Shown: positions 5,879-6,070 of the stretch, piece by piece
Numbering within the stretch: position 1 is the stretch's first letter
Layout of the letters: every line of letters starts with the position of its first letter
NCBI GenBank assembly: GCA_017504335.1
Contig: JAFVRI010000073.1
Span: forward strand, 1 to 6,070
DNA from: Clostridia bacterium
GTDB lineage: Bacteria; Bacillota; Clostridia; Oscillospirales; CAG-272
DNA length: 6,070 nt
Direction of reading: 5' to 3'
Notes under the pieces: generated by a model
What the model saw: the letters and a program-made list of their open reading frames with translations, nothing else
Databases searched by the model: none
What the model was told of the DNA's origin: nothing
Made by a program: the position numbers and the translations under genes

Positions 5879-5896
5879 TGAAAAATAAACATTGCT

Positions 5897-5952
5897 ACTA
5901 AGGGTCCATCACGATTTTAGACAGTTGCCTTAAATCATGATGGACCCTTAGT
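5897..5952 (-). repeat. Long imperfect inverted repeat (56 nt), possible structured RNA or terminator
   Basis: Arms of 21 nt (5897-5917 and 5932-5952, beginning ACTAAGGGTCCATCA and ending TGATGGACCCTTAGT) match at 20 positions around a 14-nt loop. The only non-pairing position is C5912 with A5937. On the minus strand this becomes a G-U wobble, so an RNA read leftwards would pair along the full arm. No T-run follows directly on either side, so a classic terminator is not certain. It could also be a small dispersed palindromic repeat. Confidence 0.6.
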
Positions 5953-6031
5953 CTATAAAAAGAAAAAAACAATTTAATTTATACTCTACAACGATATTTT
6001 TAAAAAAATTCTTTCCGATTATAAAGCATTA

Positions 6032-6049
6032 CGCGCTCTGCGGAGCGCG
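6032..6049. repeat. GC-rich hairpin near the right edge
   Basis: CGCGCTC (6032-6038) and GAGCGCG (6043-6049) pair perfectly around the tetraloop TGCG. There is no adjacent T-run on the right. On the left, the minus-strand run of T lies about 20 nt beyond the stem. Its role is unknown. Confidence 0.45.
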
Positions 6050-6070
6050 GGATGCGGATTCGCTTCTTTC

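Larger units (their letters stand above)
5797..6070. other. AT-rich stretch without a recognisable gene
   Basis: The 274 bases after the tRNA terminator show no protein with a credible start and ribosome site. Frames on both strands are short and broken. Base composition is clearly more AT-rich than the coding part until about 6030, where it becomes GC-rich again. It contains a short direct repeat, a long-stem inverted repeat and a terminal GC hairpin, listed separately. It may be the edge of an accessory element or the upstream region of a gene beyond the window. Confidence 0.6.

Noticed and set aside
5474..5881. Plus-strand open frame of 135 codons crossing the start of the DUF4838-like gene, the tRNA and its terminator
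   Set aside because: It spans a tRNA and a terminator stem, has no ribosome site, and its translation has no family features.
5859..5952. CRISPR array or leader
   Set aside because: There are only two copies of an 8-bp repeat and one inverted repeat, with no regularly spaced repeat-spacer units.
6005..6068. Possible C-terminal end of a minus-strand gene entering from the right
   Set aside because: All three minus frames stop within the last 70 bases, and the visible residues are too few and too Arg/Pro-rich to support a protein.

Overview
The window looks like part of a chromosome of a Bacillota (Clostridia-type) anaerobe, probably from the gut. Genes have strong AAGGAG ribosome sites 7-8 nt before ATG, promoters match the vegetative TTGACA/TATAAT consensus, and the tRNA encodes its own CCA. 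This placement is an inference from style and gene families, not from a marker gene. Coding density is high up to about 5510. The last 335 bases are AT-rich and hold no convincing protein gene.

Positions 1-3700 hold a two-gene operon on the minus strand. A consensus promoter (3666-3694) drives a 252-residue hydroxypyruvate-isomerase-like sugar isomerase/epimerase (3608-2850). After 15 nt comes a 927-residue, signal-less glycoside hydrolase family 2 enzyme (2834-51), and a hairpin terminator closes the operon (1-39). An AraC-family regulator (3731-4498) is encoded divergently. The 122-bp gap between regulator and operon holds two face-to-face promoters whose -10 boxes overlap in one palindrome, plus a direct repeat and an inverted repeat that are candidate operators. 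The likely logic is that the regulator senses a glycoside or its product and controls GH2 hydrolysis of an imported beta-glycoside in the cytoplasm, with the isomerase processing the released sugar. No transporter is present, so uptake must be encoded elsewhere.

Positions 4499-5580 hold a shared bidirectional terminator and then a convergent minus-strand gene (5506-4535). It encodes a stand-alone 323-residue TIM-barrel-like protein resembling the DUF4838 family, which is related to glycoside hydrolases. It has its own consensus promoter and is therefore a separate transcription unit, though thematically it belongs to the same carbohydrate locus.

Positions 5580-6070 hold a tRNA-Ala(GGC) gene with its own promoter and a strong hairpin terminator. 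Beyond it is an AT-rich stretch with a 12-bp-period direct repeat, a 56-nt long-stem inverted repeat and a GC-rich hairpin near the right edge. These resemble the flank of a tRNA-associated integration site, but no integrase or duplicated tRNA end is visible.
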